From positions 28,889-92,888 of the forward strand of contig CAVJPS010000008.1 of assembly GCA_963651465.1 (NCBI GenBank): a DNA stretch of 64,000 bases, in the 5' to 3' direction. Positions 1-8,982 of the stretch are shown piece by piece; within the stretch, counting starts at the first letter, position 1, and each line of letters opens with the position of its first letter. This DNA is from SUG2458 sp963651465. GTDB lineage: Bacteria; Bacillota_I; Bacilli_A; RFN20; CAG-826. The notes beneath the pieces are model-generated. The model was not told where the DNA came from and ran no database searches. It was given only the letters and a program-made list of their open reading frames with translations. The translations under genes were made by a program, and so were the position numbers.

Positions 1-74
1 GCTGCTAAAGCGATGTTAATATGTCCTTGATGTATTGGATCAAAGGTTCCACCAAATAAAATAACCTTCTTCAT
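1..74 (-). CDS. nadD: Nicotinate-nucleotide adenylyltransferase, N-terminal fragment
   Basis: Only the first 24 codons lie in the window; the gene continues past position 1. The visible peptide starts MKKVILFGGTFDPIHQGH, with the nucleotidyltransferase nucleotide-binding signature GGTFDP (residues 8-13) and HxGH (residues 15-18). NadD adenylates nicotinate mononucleotide in NAD synthesis. The ATG follows the stop codon of yhbY with no spacer, and yqeG-yqeH-yhbY-nadD is the usual Firmicutes order, which separates NadD from CoaD, the other enzyme with this signature. Confidence 0.88.
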   Translation of the reverse strand, partial: MKKVILFGGTFDPIHQGHINIALA

Positions 75-377
75 TTATTTTACCAATATAATATGATCAG
101 GCTTTTCTGTATTTGGACGATATAAGACAATAACACGTCCAATAACTTGAACAATAGTAGAATTAGTTGCTGCACTTAAATCATATGCAATTTCTCTAAT
201 TGGAGATTCAACTGTTTTTAAAACGCTAATTTTGATTAATTCGTGAGCTGTTAAAGCTTTATCAATCATATCAATAGTGCTACCACTAATTTCGTTTTTA
301 CCAATTTGGAACTTAGCGTTTAAAGTATTTGCTAAACCTTTTAATTGACTTTTTTGTTTTGTATTTAATGTAATCAT
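75..377 (-). CDS. yhbY: YhbY-family RNA-binding protein (CRM domain)
   Basis: A 100-residue protein made of one CRM (YhbY/CRS1) domain, normal length for the family. The segment around residues 10-35 (LKGLANTLNAKFQIGKNEIS) is the typical start, followed by the AHELIKI-type helix. Family members bind RNA and associate with pre-50S ribosomal particles. It sits between yqeH, 17 bases upstream, and nadD, directly downstream, in an operon of ribosome-assembly genes. Its exact function in this organism is not shown. Confidence 0.9.
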   Translation of the reverse strand: MITLNTKQKSQLKGLANTLNAKFQIGKNEISGSTIDMIDKALTAHELIKISVLKTVESPIREIAYDLSAATNSTIVQVIGRVIVLYRPNTEKPDHIILVK

Positions 378-394
378 ATTTATCTACCCTCTTC

Positions 395-1555
395 TTAAAT
401 TTTAGCATCATTTAGGTAAACACTTATACCTTTTGGTGCTTTTATACTTACTTTTTGTCCTTTACCAACAAGACAAATCCAACCTAAGCCATTTATTCCA
501 ACATCATATTTATTACCATCATTGTTAATAATAAATTCATGCTCTTCTAAATCATCACATGAAGTAATTTTACTTGTAGTTGGCTTTAATTGATTACCTT
601 TTAGCATATTATTAAACGTTGTAGAGGCTTTTTCAAGCTTACTGCGATTAATTTGTACTTGGTTAGAAAGATAAACCGTATAATTCGATTTAGGCCCTTC
701 TAAGAAGCTAAAATAAGCAAGGCCACCAAAAAGTAATGCTTGTTTAGATTCTAATTGGAAAGTACGAGGCTTTATTTCTACCCGTGGTGTAATAATATTT
801 ATAATTTTTTTATCAACAAACGATAACATTGAATTTTTAATAGTCATACCTGGAGTATCGAAAATATATGAATTATCGTCTAGTGGTACTTCAACAATAT
901 CCATAGTTGTACCTGGTAAAGCTGAAGTTGTTATAAAATTACTTGTTTCGTTAGAGTAATTCTTCAATAAAGCATTTATTATTGATGATTTTCCACACGA
1001 AGCGCTACCTACAAGATATACGTTACCGTTATTACGATATTCCATAATCTTCTTAATTAGTGAATCAATGTTATAATTCTTGCTTGCAGAAGTAATAATA
1101 ACCTCTAAAGCGTTAATATTAACCTCTTTAAGACGTTTTAAGATATACTGCTTAAATTTATTGTCATCAACAGTTTTGGGCATTATATCGCGTTTATTTG
1201 CCACTATAATGGCATTCATATGAGAAATCTTTTTATTGATATTCTTAATAAATGTAGATTCAAACGAAAATAAATCTAAAACATAAACAATTAATGCCTT
1301 CTCTTCTTTTGCTTTGTCTAATATTGTTAATAAATCTGTATCGTTAAATTCTTCTGTGTCATCTTGCTCAGAATAATGTTGAAGTCTAAAACAACGTTTA
1401 CACAATAATGGACGAGATGTATCTAAAAATAACTTTTGTGGAATATAACCTTTTAATGAAGGTTTATCACTTTGAAGTTTAACACCACAACCAAAGCAAT
1501 AATAATCATTTAAAGATGATTCTTCAATTACTTTTTCTTCCTCTTTATTTTTCAT
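395..1555 (-). CDS. yqeH: Ribosome biogenesis GTPase YqeH
   Basis: A 386-residue circularly permuted GTPase: the G4 motif NKRD (residues 120-123) precedes the G1/P-loop GSASCGKS (183-190) and G3 DTPG (233-236). An N-terminal zinc finger is visible as C20-x2-C23 and C52-x2-C55. The family acts in assembly of the 30S subunit. The P-loop reads SASCGKS, not the commoner xxNVGKS, but the Lys and Ser that bind nucleotide are kept. Its ATG immediately follows the yqeG stop, so the genes are probably translated together. Confidence 0.94.
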   Translation of the reverse strand: MKNKEEEKVIEESSLNDYYCFGCGVKLQSDKPSLKGYIPQKLFLDTSRPLLCKRCFRLQHYSEQDDTEEFNDTDLLTILDKAKEEKALIVYVLDLFSFESTFIKNINKKISHMNAIIVANKRDIMPKTVDDNKFKQYILKRLKEVNINALEVIITSASKNYNIDSLIKKIMEYRNNGNVYLVGSASCGKSSIINALLKNYSNETSNFITTSALPGTTMDIVEVPLDDNSYIFDTPGMTIKNSMLSFVDKKIINIITPRVEIKPRTFQLESKQALLFGGLAYFSFLEGPKSNYTVYLSNQVQINRSKLEKASTTFNNMLKGNQLKPTTSKITSCDDLEEHEFIINNDGNKYDVGINGLGWICLVGKGQKVSIKAPKGISVYLNDAKI

Positions 1556-2080
1556 TTATTGAACTTCCTTCCATGATTTTAATAAACCTTTTCGTTTTAA
1601 TTTTTTACGAATAGGACGATCAAAAATACGATTAAATTTAGTTTGCCATTGATCTTCATTAACTAAAGGCTCAGTTAACATTGTTTTAATACCGCAAGCA
1701 TTTCCGCATTTAATATCGGTCATAATTTGATCTCCAACAAGAATACATTCATTAAAATTAATATTTTTTTGATGTAAAATGCGTTTTAAAACAAATCCAA
1801 AAGGTTTACCCAAACTAGAATAGTATTCAACTCCTAATGCATTACTATATGTTTTAACACGTGTACCGTTATTATTTGAGGCAATAATAAGTTTTATTCC
1901 TAATGCTTCTAACTTATTTTTGTATTCTTTTGCTTCGTTAGAAGGTAATTTATTTTTAAAAGAATCTAATGTATTATCTAAATCAGATAAAACATATTTA
2001 ATACCTAATTTAGAAAAAAAGTTTGGATCAACACTAAATAAGGAAGTTGTGTGATATGTAGGTATAACTTTTTTATTCAT
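1556..2080 (-). CDS. yqeG: YqeG-family HAD phosphatase (subfamily IIIA)
   Basis: A 174-residue HAD-superfamily protein. Motif I is SDLDNTL with nucleophile D33 and D35, motif II is IIASNN, and the acidic motif is LVGDQIMTDI. It is the first gene of the yqeG-yqeH-yhbY-nadD operon. The family is found beside yqeH throughout Firmicutes; its physiological substrate is not known, although mitochondrial relatives dephosphorylate phosphatidylglycerophosphate. Start chosen at ATG 2080, with GAAGGAAGT upstream as ribosome binding site. Confidence 0.88.
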   Translation of the reverse strand: MNKKVIPTYHTTSLFSVDPNFFSKLGIKYVLSDLDNTLDSFKNKLPSNEAKEYKNKLEALGIKLIIASNNNGTRVKTYSNALGVEYYSSLGKPFGFVLKRILHQKNINFNECILVGDQIMTDIKCGNACGIKTMLTEPLVNEDQWQTKFNRIFDRPIRKKLKRKGLLKSWKEVQ

Positions 2081-2161
2081 AATTTCACTTCCTTCTCCTC
2101 TATTTTACAAAATATAATATCACAATAAAACAAATATATATTATTTGTTTATAAAATGAAA

Positions 2162-2191
2162 GATAAAAGCGGACACAGATCCGCTTTTATC
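2162..2191 (-). terminator. Rho-independent terminator after parC
   Basis: A perfect 12-bp inverted repeat (GATAAAAGCGGA and its complement) with a 6-nt loop lies directly downstream of the parC stop. A T-rich stretch follows on the minus strand. Confidence 0.8.
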
Positions 2192-2192
2192 A

Positions 2193-4808
2193 CTAATCAC
2201 CCATATCATCAAAGATAGAGGTTTGTTCGTATGATTTTTGTTCTTCATCATTATCGATATCACTACTATCATTCATAATAATATTCTTTTTAGGTGCTTC
2301 ATCGATATGAGATTCAAATTTATCATTAACGATTATTAATTCATTACCGAAAACAAATTCAATTTGGGCTTTACGAGGTAATGTTTCGATATTTTGTTTT
2401 GCGTATTTATCAATTGGTGTGACATGAATATCATCAACGTTAAATTCAAAATATTCATTATTATTAAGCAATGTTTGAACTTTATATTCTTCTACGCCTT
2501 TAGGAGCTTTGCAAGCATATACAAGATTATGTACGTCGCTCTTAAATGACTTAAAGAAATATTGAAGTTTTGCAAGTCGTGGTGCTTTTGTTGCGTAATT
2601 TAAATCAGCGAAACGATAGCAACCATTGTCAGTTAATAAGAAGATTTTGCCCTTCTCGTCTTGTTCATATTTAAGCATTCCAACAACTGGACCAAGTTTT
2701 AAATTTTGAACAGCTTTAACACCAGCAGCTCTTACGCCTAATATGCTTAATTCATTTTCGTTAAATAACGATACACCACCACCAGCAGTCATGATTAATA
2801 AATCACTATTACCAGAAGTTACTTCAACTCCAACTACAAAGTCATCGTGTAATAATTTAGTACATGCAACTGGTTTTGTATAACGACTTAATTCGAATTG
2901 ACTTAATTTACTACGTTTTATTTGTCCATTATGTGTAACAATAGCGACTAATAAATCGTCTCTAAATTTATCTAATACAACTGCTTTAACAATCTTTTCA
3001 TCAGATGGTAATGAAACAATTAATGAAATATGTTTTCCTTCATCTTTCCAACGTGTTTCAGGAATCTCATGAACTGGAACCATACAGTAATTACCGTGTG
3101 TTGTAAATAATAAAATGTAATCAGTAGTAAAACAATTAGTTTTACCAAGATATACATCGCCTTGTTTTAAACCAGGTAATTGATTTTCAACAGCTTTATA
3201 TGATTTTAGTGTTGAACGCTTTAAATAGCCATCACGTGTAACAGCGACAATAACTTCTTCTTTTGAAATTAAATCACGTTTGTTGATTTGTTGTGATTCA
3301 TGTTTTTCTTCAATTAATGTACGACGAGGTGTACCATATTTATTTTCAATTTCTTTTAAATCTTTAACAATAATACGATCTAGTTTATGAGTATCTGCTA
3401 ATATTTCTTCAAGTTCAGCAATATTCTTTTCTAAAGTTGACTTCTCTTCTACAAATATTGAGATATCAGTATTACTTAATTTATAAAGTTGTAATGTAAC
3501 AATTGCTTCACTTTGCTTTTCGCTAAAACCAAATTTATTTTGAATATTAATTTTAGCATCAGCTTTATCGTGAGAAGCACGAATTGTTGCAACAACTTGG
3601 TCTACAACTGAAATAGCTTTAATTAAGCCATCAACAATATGTAAACGAGCTTTATATTTTTCTAAATCAAAATGTGAACGTCGTGTAATAACGTCCTCTT
3701 GGTGAGAAATATAAGCATCAACATATTCAATTAAATTAAATGTTTTAGGTCTATTATTAACGATTGCAACCATATTAGAACTAAAGCTAGATTTCAATTG
3801 CGTTTTATTCATTAAATATGTTTTAATAACGTCAATATTTGCTTCTTTTTTAATATCAATAGCAATACGTAAACCTTCACGGTCAGACTCATCACGAACT
3901 TCTAAAATACCATCAATAACTTTATCATGACGTAATTTATCAATTTCGTAGACCAATTCTTGTTTGACTACACCATATGGAATTTCATCAACAATAATTT
4001 GATTAAAAGCACGATTTGATTCGTCAATACGTGTTTTAGACATAACTTCGATACGGCCATTACCTATTTCGTACATAGAATTTAAGCCATCATCTTTAAT
4101 GATGATACCACCAGTTGGGAAGTCAGGTCCTTTTACAAACTCACGCAATTCTTCAATCGTACAACGACGGTGTTGTAAACGATAAATGATTGCATCACAT
4201 ACTTCATTTAAGTTATGTGGTGGAATATTTGTTGCAATCGCAACAGCAATACCTTCAGTACCATTAACAAGTAAGTTAGGAAAACGTGAAGGAAGGACGA
4301 TAGGTTCTAATTCAGTATCGTCAAATGTAGGCTTCATATCGACTGTTTCTTTGTCTATATCACGAATCATTTCTTCTGCTGCTTCACTTAAACGTGCTTC
4401 AGTATAACGATATGCAGCTGGTAAGTCACCATCGATTGAGCCATTATTACCTTGGAAATCAATTAATGGTAATCTTACTTTCCAAGATTGAGACATACGT
4501 GCAAGTGCTAAGTAAATTGATGAGTCACCATGAGGGTGTAATTTACCCATAACAGCACCAACAGTATGAGCACATTTTCTAGTTGGTTTATTGTAAGTGT
4601 TTTTATCACTATACATTGAGAATAAAATTCTTCTTTGAACTGGTTTTAAGCCATCTCTTACATCAGGGATAGCACGGTCTTGAATAACATATTTTGCGTA
4701 AACCGCATAACGGTCGCCCATGATTTCTTCTAATGGTTGCTCTTCAATATGTTCATTAGAATCATCAAATAATTCCATTTGATCTTTCTTTGTTTTCTTA
4801 GTTGCCAT
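2193..4808 (-). CDS. parC: DNA topoisomerase IV subunit A
   Basis: An 871-residue type IIA topoisomerase breakage-reunion subunit. The catalytic Tyr is probably Y135 in AAYRYTEARL, and the quinolone-region motif is HPHGDSSIY (residues 91-99), a ParC-like sequence where GyrA usually has HPHGDSAVY. The C-terminal beta-pinwheel region lacks an obvious GyrA box, and the tail is acidic. With ParE it decatenates daughter chromosomes. The ATG overlaps the parE stop by one base (TAATG), so the subunits are translationally coupled. GyrA is the alternative but fits less well. Confidence 0.92.
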   Translation of the reverse strand: MATKKTKKDQMELFDDSNEHIEEQPLEEIMGDRYAVYAKYVIQDRAIPDVRDGLKPVQRRILFSMYSDKNTYNKPTRKCAHTVGAVMGKLHPHGDSSIYLALARMSQSWKVRLPLIDFQGNNGSIDGDLPAAYRYTEARLSEAAEEMIRDIDKETVDMKPTFDDTELEPIVLPSRFPNLLVNGTEGIAVAIATNIPPHNLNEVCDAIIYRLQHRRCTIEELREFVKGPDFPTGGIIIKDDGLNSMYEIGNGRIEVMSKTRIDESNRAFNQIIVDEIPYGVVKQELVYEIDKLRHDKVIDGILEVRDESDREGLRIAIDIKKEANIDVIKTYLMNKTQLKSSFSSNMVAIVNNRPKTFNLIEYVDAYISHQEDVITRRSHFDLEKYKARLHIVDGLIKAISVVDQVVATIRASHDKADAKINIQNKFGFSEKQSEAIVTLQLYKLSNTDISIFVEEKSTLEKNIAELEEILADTHKLDRIIVKDLKEIENKYGTPRRTLIEEKHESQQINKRDLISKEEVIVAVTRDGYLKRSTLKSYKAVENQLPGLKQGDVYLGKTNCFTTDYILLFTTHGNYCMVPVHEIPETRWKDEGKHISLIVSLPSDEKIVKAVVLDKFRDDLLVAIVTHNGQIKRSKLSQFELSRYTKPVACTKLLHDDFVVGVEVTSGNSDLLIMTAGGGVSLFNENELSILGVRAAGVKAVQNLKLGPVVGMLKYEQDEKGKIFLLTDNGCYRFADLNYATKAPRLAKLQYFFKSFKSDVHNLVYACKAPKGVEEYKVQTLLNNNEYFEFNVDDIHVTPIDKYAKQNIETLPRKAQIEFVFGNELIIVNDKFESHIDEAPKKNIIMNDSSDIDNDEEQKSYEQTSIFDDMGD

Positions 4809-6763
4809 TATTTTTTAATCTCCTTAATAAAGAAATCATCTGCTTCATTAAAGTCAACGTTTTCTTGAATCCATTGCTTACGTAAACTTGTATCTTTGCC
4901 CATTAAAATGCCAATACGTTTTTCAGCAAGCAAAGGATCTTCAATGTTAACTCTAATTAAAGTACGAGATGCGGGATTCATTGTAGTTTCCCATAATTGT
5001 TCACTATTCATTTCACCAAGACCTTTATAACGTGAAATATGATATCCAGCACCGATTTTTGCTTTTGCTGCTTCTAGTCCTTCATCGTCCCAAGCATAAC
5101 AGTTTATTTCTTTGTTATTTTTATCATACTTATAAACTTTGTATAAAGGTGGAACAGCAACATATACATAACCTTCTGTAACAAGTGGTCGCATATAGTG
5201 ACAGAAGAAAGTTAATAATAATGTTTGAATGTGTGCACCATCAGTATCAGCATCAGTCATAATAATAATTTTTCCATAGTGAGAATCACTAATATCAAAA
5301 TTTTGACCTACACCTGCACCAATTGTATTAATAAGAGTAGCAAATTCCTCGTTTTTAAGCATTCTATCCATTGTAATACTATCGGTATTAAGTGGTTTAC
5401 CACGTAATGGTAAAATAGCTTGATAAAGACGATTACGTCCCGTACGAGCTGTACCACCAGCCGAATCACCTTCGACGATAAACAATTCACAATGCTTATA
5501 ATCTTTTGATTGAGCAGGAGTTAACTTATCACTTAAAATAACATCTTGTTTCTTTTTCTTAGTAGAACGTGCTTCTTCACGAGCTTTACGTGCAGCTTCA
5601 CGTGCATTTTGAGAATCAATACATTTCTTAATAAGAACAACCGCAAACTCTCTATTTTCTTCTAAGAAATAAGAAAGACGATTATATATAAATGTTTCAA
5701 CTGAAGTTTTAGCTTCAGGAGTACCTAATTTTCCTTTTGTTTGTCCTTCAAATTCAAGTTTTGTTTCAGGAACTTTTAAAGATATAATAGCTGTTAAACC
5801 TTCACGAATATCGCTACCTTCAAGTTTGTTCTTACCTTTGATTAATTGATATTTATCAGCAAAATCATTAACAGCGCGAGTAAATCCACTTCTAAAGCCA
5901 GTTTCGTGAGTACCACCGTCACGAGTTCTTAAGTTATTAACATAAGAATAGACAGTTTCACCATAATCTTCTTTACAATATTGAAATGCAATTTCCATCT
6001 TAATATCGCTAGTATTATCTTCAAAACCTACAATTTGACTCATTGGAATCTTGTTTTGATTTAATAATGCAATGTATTGTTGCATACCATTTTCATATAA
6101 GAATGTTTCTTCTGCTCCGTTACGTTCGTCTTTAACATAAAAAGTAACGCCTTTTAATAAGAAAGCAGACTCTTGTAAATGGTTATGAATAATATCCCAT
6201 TGGAAGTTTGTAGTTGTAAAAATCTTTGCATCAGGTTTAAAACGAACTAGAGTACCGTGTCGATTTGTTTTACCAATTATTTCTTGAGGAATATCAATTT
6301 TACTTCCTCCTTCTTTAAAACGAATATGTGTAATAACTCCAGCACGATAAACTGTAACATCACACCATTCAGATAAAGCATTAACAACTGAAGCACCAAC
6401 ACCATGTAAACCACCAGCAGATTGGTATGCACCACTGCCAAATTTACCACCAGCATGAAGTGTACAATATACTAATTCTAAACCGGATTTGTTATATTTT
6501 TTATTAAAATCAGTTGGGGCTCCACGTCCTTCATCCTGAATTGATATCGAACCATCTTTGTGAATTATAACTGAGATTTTATTGCCATATCCTGCCATAG
6601 CTTCATCGACGGCATTATCGACAATTTCCCAAACTAAATGATGTAAACCAGTACTATTTGTAGAACCAATATACATACCAGGTCTTTTTCTTACTGCAGT
6701 TAAACCTTCTAAGACGTTTAAATCATTAGCGCTATATGTGGCTTCTTTGTTTTCTTGTGCCAT
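4808..6763 (-). CDS. parE: DNA topoisomerase IV subunit B
   Basis: A 651-residue GHKL ATPase subunit. The ATP-binding motif VDNAVDEAMAGYGN lies near the N-terminus, GGLHGVGASVVNALS follows, and the TOPRIM domain carries EGDSAGG and the DADTDGAH metal-binding acidic cluster. Length and partner identify it as ParE instead of GyrB. It is the first gene of parE-parC and is divergent from plsY, with about 128 bases between the two starts. A ribosome binding site (GAGGAGGA) precedes ATG 6763. Confidence 0.93.
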   Translation of the reverse strand: MAQENKEATYSANDLNVLEGLTAVRKRPGMYIGSTNSTGLHHLVWEIVDNAVDEAMAGYGNKISVIIHKDGSISIQDEGRGAPTDFNKKYNKSGLELVYCTLHAGGKFGSGAYQSAGGLHGVGASVVNALSEWCDVTVYRAGVITHIRFKEGGSKIDIPQEIIGKTNRHGTLVRFKPDAKIFTTTNFQWDIIHNHLQESAFLLKGVTFYVKDERNGAEETFLYENGMQQYIALLNQNKIPMSQIVGFEDNTSDIKMEIAFQYCKEDYGETVYSYVNNLRTRDGGTHETGFRSGFTRAVNDFADKYQLIKGKNKLEGSDIREGLTAIISLKVPETKLEFEGQTKGKLGTPEAKTSVETFIYNRLSYFLEENREFAVVLIKKCIDSQNAREAARKAREEARSTKKKKQDVILSDKLTPAQSKDYKHCELFIVEGDSAGGTARTGRNRLYQAILPLRGKPLNTDSITMDRMLKNEEFATLINTIGAGVGQNFDISDSHYGKIIIMTDADTDGAHIQTLLLTFFCHYMRPLVTEGYVYVAVPPLYKVYKYDKNNKEINCYAWDDEGLEAAKAKIGAGYHISRYKGLGEMNSEQLWETTMNPASRTLIRVNIEDPLLAEKRIGILMGKDTSLRKQWIQENVDFNEADDFFIKEIKK

Positions 6764-6870
6764 TTTATAGTCCTCCTCGTCTATTGTATGTTTTTATATA
6801 AAAACATTATATCAAATTTATTATTTATTATCTACCAAATCAAAATGATTTATAGTAAAATATCAAGTGT

Positions 6871-6900
6871 TATGAATTGGGGTGAGCTTTTATGAATTGG
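6871..6900 (+). repeat. 10-bp direct repeat creating a micro-ORF over the plsY start
   Basis: TATGAATTGG occurs at 6871-6880 and again at 6891-6900, where it holds the plsY start codon. The first copy opens a seven-residue reading frame (MNWGELL) whose TGA overlaps the plsY ATG as ATGA. The plsY ribosome binding site GGGGTGAG lies inside it. It may be a local duplication or a leader peptide; there is no proof that it is translated. Confidence 0.35.
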
Positions 6901-7575
6901 TATGGTCTATTAATATACCTTATTTGTATAATTGTTGGATATCTTTTCGGTGCAATTCCAACTGGGGTTATTATTTCGACTCAATTTTATAATATCGATG
7001 TTCGTGATTATGGTTCTCATGGATCAGGAGGCACAAACTCTGGCCGTGTAATGGGTAAAAAAATAGGTGTATTAGTTATTGCTTTAGACGCAATTAAAGT
7101 TATTATTCCTTTTATTGCAGCTTTCTTAGTATTGACTAAAACTAATTTAGGAACTTATACTTTCTGCAAAATGCCTGAAATTACTTATTACAGTGTTGCA
7201 CTTGCAGCTGTTATTGGTCACTGTTATCCAGTTTATATTGGATTTAAAGGTGGTAAAGCTGTTTCGTGTATGGTTGGTACAATTGTCTCGACTTCATATA
7301 TTGGATTTGGCGTTGGTGCTATTTCGTTCTTTACAACTTTAAAATTATCTAAACACGTTTCTTTAGCATCAATGATTGCAGCATTATTTGTAGCAGCTAC
7401 ATCTTATTTAGTATTTATTCCTGCTGTTGCGCCTTATGTTGTATGGCCTGGCATGGCTGCTAACTTTACCTACCCTATCTTAATGACTGCAGAATTTGTA
7501 ATCTTAGTTATAAGACATCGTTCAAATATTAAACGCTTAGCTAAAAACGAAGAATCATCAATTACATGGATGTAA
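6892..7575 (+). CDS. plsY: Glycerol-3-phosphate acyltransferase PlsY
   Basis: A 227-residue polytopic membrane protein. PlsY moves an acyl group from acyl-phosphate to sn-glycerol-3-phosphate, the first step of phospholipid synthesis. The N-terminal YLFGAIPTGVIIS segment and the glycine motif GFKGGKAVS are typical. The first family motif reads GSHGSGGTNSGR where GSGNxGxTN is expected, so the usually conserved Asn is Gly here. It stands alone on the plus strand, with ribosome binding site GGGGTGAG, and converges on yneF. Confidence 0.88.
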   Translation: MNWYGLLIYLICIIVGYLFGAIPTGVIISTQFYNIDVRDYGSHGSGGTNSGRVMGKKIGVLVIALDAIKVIIPFIAAFLVLTKTNLGTYTFCKMPEITYYSVALAAVIGHCYPVYIGFKGGKAVSCMVGTIVSTSYIGFGVGAISFFTTLKLSKHVSLASMIAALFVAATSYLVFIPAVAPYVVWPGMAANFTYPILMTAEFVILVIRHRSNIKRLAKNEESSITWM

Positions 7576-7623
7576 TTTAATTAGTAGTTATTTAGTAATT
7601 AATTAGTAGTAATAAAGTAAATC

Positions 7624-7651
7624 AAAAACCCATCGTTAGATGGGCTTTTTT
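7624..7651. terminator. Bidirectional terminator between plsY and yneF
   Basis: The stem CCCATC/GATGGG with loop GTTA is flanked by AAAAA on the left and TTTTT on the right. It can therefore end transcription from both converging genes. Confidence 0.75.
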
Positions 7652-7652
7652 A

Positions 7653-7895
7653 TTACATATTTTTATTCATGTTATTAATGACTTGGCGAACTTGAGCTTC
7701 AGAAGGTTTACGTCCCATTGACATAAACATAGCTCTAATCATTTTTTCATTAATTGGAGGGTTCTTTTTAAGTTCTTTCTTTAAGAAATATCTTGCTCCA
7801 AAGAAACCAATTACACCACCAACGACTAATACGCCGACTAATGTGAAAATGAAGCCAACCAAAGTTAAACTTTCCATATATGTAGTTAAGATCAT
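7653..7895 (-). CDS. yneF: UPF0154 family small membrane protein YneF
   Basis: An 80-residue protein with one N-terminal transmembrane segment (about residues 11-32), a basic stretch (FLKKELKKNPPINEKMIRAM) and the conserved tail MSMGRKPSEAQVRQVINNM. These are hallmarks of UPF0154, a widespread Firmicutes family of unknown function. Ribosome binding site AGGTGA lies 6 bases before the ATG. It appears to be a single-gene unit. Confidence 0.88.
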   Translation of the reverse strand: MILTTYMESLTLVGFIFTLVGVLVVGGVIGFFGARYFLKKELKKNPPINEKMIRAMFMSMGRKPSEAQVRQVINNMNKNM

Positions 7896-8015
7896 ATTAA
7901 TTTCACCTCATTCTTAAATATATTAATATATTTTAATGATATTTACAAGAAACTAAGATAATAAAAGATAAATTCTATTATTACGATAATTATATAATTT
8001 AAAAAGCAATATAAA

Positions 8016-8035
8016 AAGCATACTTTCGTATGCTT
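8016..8035 (-). terminator. Terminator after efp
   Basis: An 8-bp stem (AAGCATAC/GTATGCTT) with a TTTC loop is followed on the minus strand by a T run. It lies 15 bases downstream of the efp stop. Confidence 0.7.
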
Positions 8036-8049
8036 AATATAAGTTTTAA

Positions 8050-8610
8050 TTATTGAACTCTACCATCGTATTCGCCAGTATCAGTTCTAACGATAATTGT
8101 TTCGCCTTCATCAATGAATAGTGGAACTTTAACTTTATAACCGGTTTCAGTAACAGCTTCTTTCATAGCTTTGTTTACTGTATCGCCTCTTACAGCTGGT
8201 TCACAAGATGTAATTTGTAATTCAGCAGTAATTGCTAATTGGACACCTAAAATTTCTTCATTTAATTTTGTAATTGTAACTTCTTCGTTACCTTTTAAGA
8301 AATTCTTTTCCCATTCTAATCTTTCAGCTGGAATTTCACTTTGTTCAAAAGTTTCATTATCCATAAAATAGAATGTTGATCCATCGTTGTATAAATATTG
8401 CATTTTCTTTTTATCAAGGTGTAATACTTCTACTTTATCGCCACCGATAAATGAAAGTTCTAATACGCCACCAGATCTTAAGTTTTTAGCTTTAACTTTG
8501 ACTTTCATCTTAGCCATAGCTGTTTTGTTTAAAGCAATATCAACACAGTTATAAATATTTCCTTCGTATTCAAATGTGTTTCCTGGTCTTAATTCAGTAA
8601 TGTTAATCAT
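8050..8610 (-). CDS. efp: Translation elongation factor P
   Basis: A 186-residue, three-domain EF-P, normal length. It relieves ribosome stalling at polyproline runs. Domain I starts MINITELRPGNTFEYEGNIY, and the C-terminal domain has the EF-P signature around TGYKVKVPLFIDEGE. Aligned to the usual VKPGKGAAF loop, this protein reads NKTAMAKMK, which places Met32 at the tip position normally taken by Lys or Arg. No EF-P modification gene is nearby. Ribosome binding site AAAGAGGAAA precedes the ATG. Confidence 0.94.
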   Translation of the reverse strand: MINITELRPGNTFEYEGNIYNCVDIALNKTAMAKMKVKVKAKNLRSGGVLELSFIGGDKVEVLHLDKKKMQYLYNDGSTFYFMDNETFEQSEIPAERLEWEKNFLKGNEEVTITKLNEEILGVQLAITAELQITSCEPAVRGDTVNKAMKEAVTETGYKVKVPLFIDEGETIIVRTDTGEYDGRVQ

Positions 8611-8684
8611 AATTATTTCCTCTTTCTTTTAGTAATTTGGATAATAAATAATGGTTGCTCTATTTAAAAAAATAAGACAAAGTC

Positions 8685-8834
8685 TTATTTCTTTTCTTTA
8701 TGAGCAGTCATTTTATTGCAGTTTTTACAGAATTTTTTAATTTCCATTCTATCTGGATGAGCACGTTTGTTTTTTGTAGTAATGTAGTTTTCATTTCCAC
8801 ATACTGTGCACTTTAAGATAATATCATCACGCAT
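8685..8834 (-). CDS. rpmG: 50S ribosomal protein L33
   Basis: A 49-codon gene. The product begins MRDDIILKCTVCGNENY and continues TTKNKRAHPDRMEIKKFC, then KNCNKM and a basic tail, a normal L33. It keeps the zinc-binding form with two CxxC pairs (CTVC and CKNC). A strong ribosome binding site (GGAGGTG) precedes the start. It lies between efp and ysxC with about 75 bases before efp. L33 has a zinc-free paralogue in many Firmicutes; this is the zinc version. Confidence 0.93.
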   Translation of the reverse strand: MRDDIILKCTVCGNENYITTKNKRAHPDRMEIKKFCKNCNKMTAHKEKK

Positions 8835-8941
8835 TTTTGACACCTCCGAAATGCTTACGCGTGTTTATAATAACATAATAAAGCTTTTAATGCTATATTT
8901 TTTTATAAATTTATTTATAAAGAATTACATTTTTTAAATAA

Positions 8942-8974
8942 AAACAGAGATATACACTCTATATATCTCTGTTT
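8942..8974 (-). terminator. Terminator after ysxC
   Basis: A long stem (AAACAGAGATATA pairing with TATATCTCTGTTT) lies directly downstream of the ysxC stop, with T-rich sequence following on the minus strand. Confidence 0.65.
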
Positions 8975-8982
8975 GTTTACTT

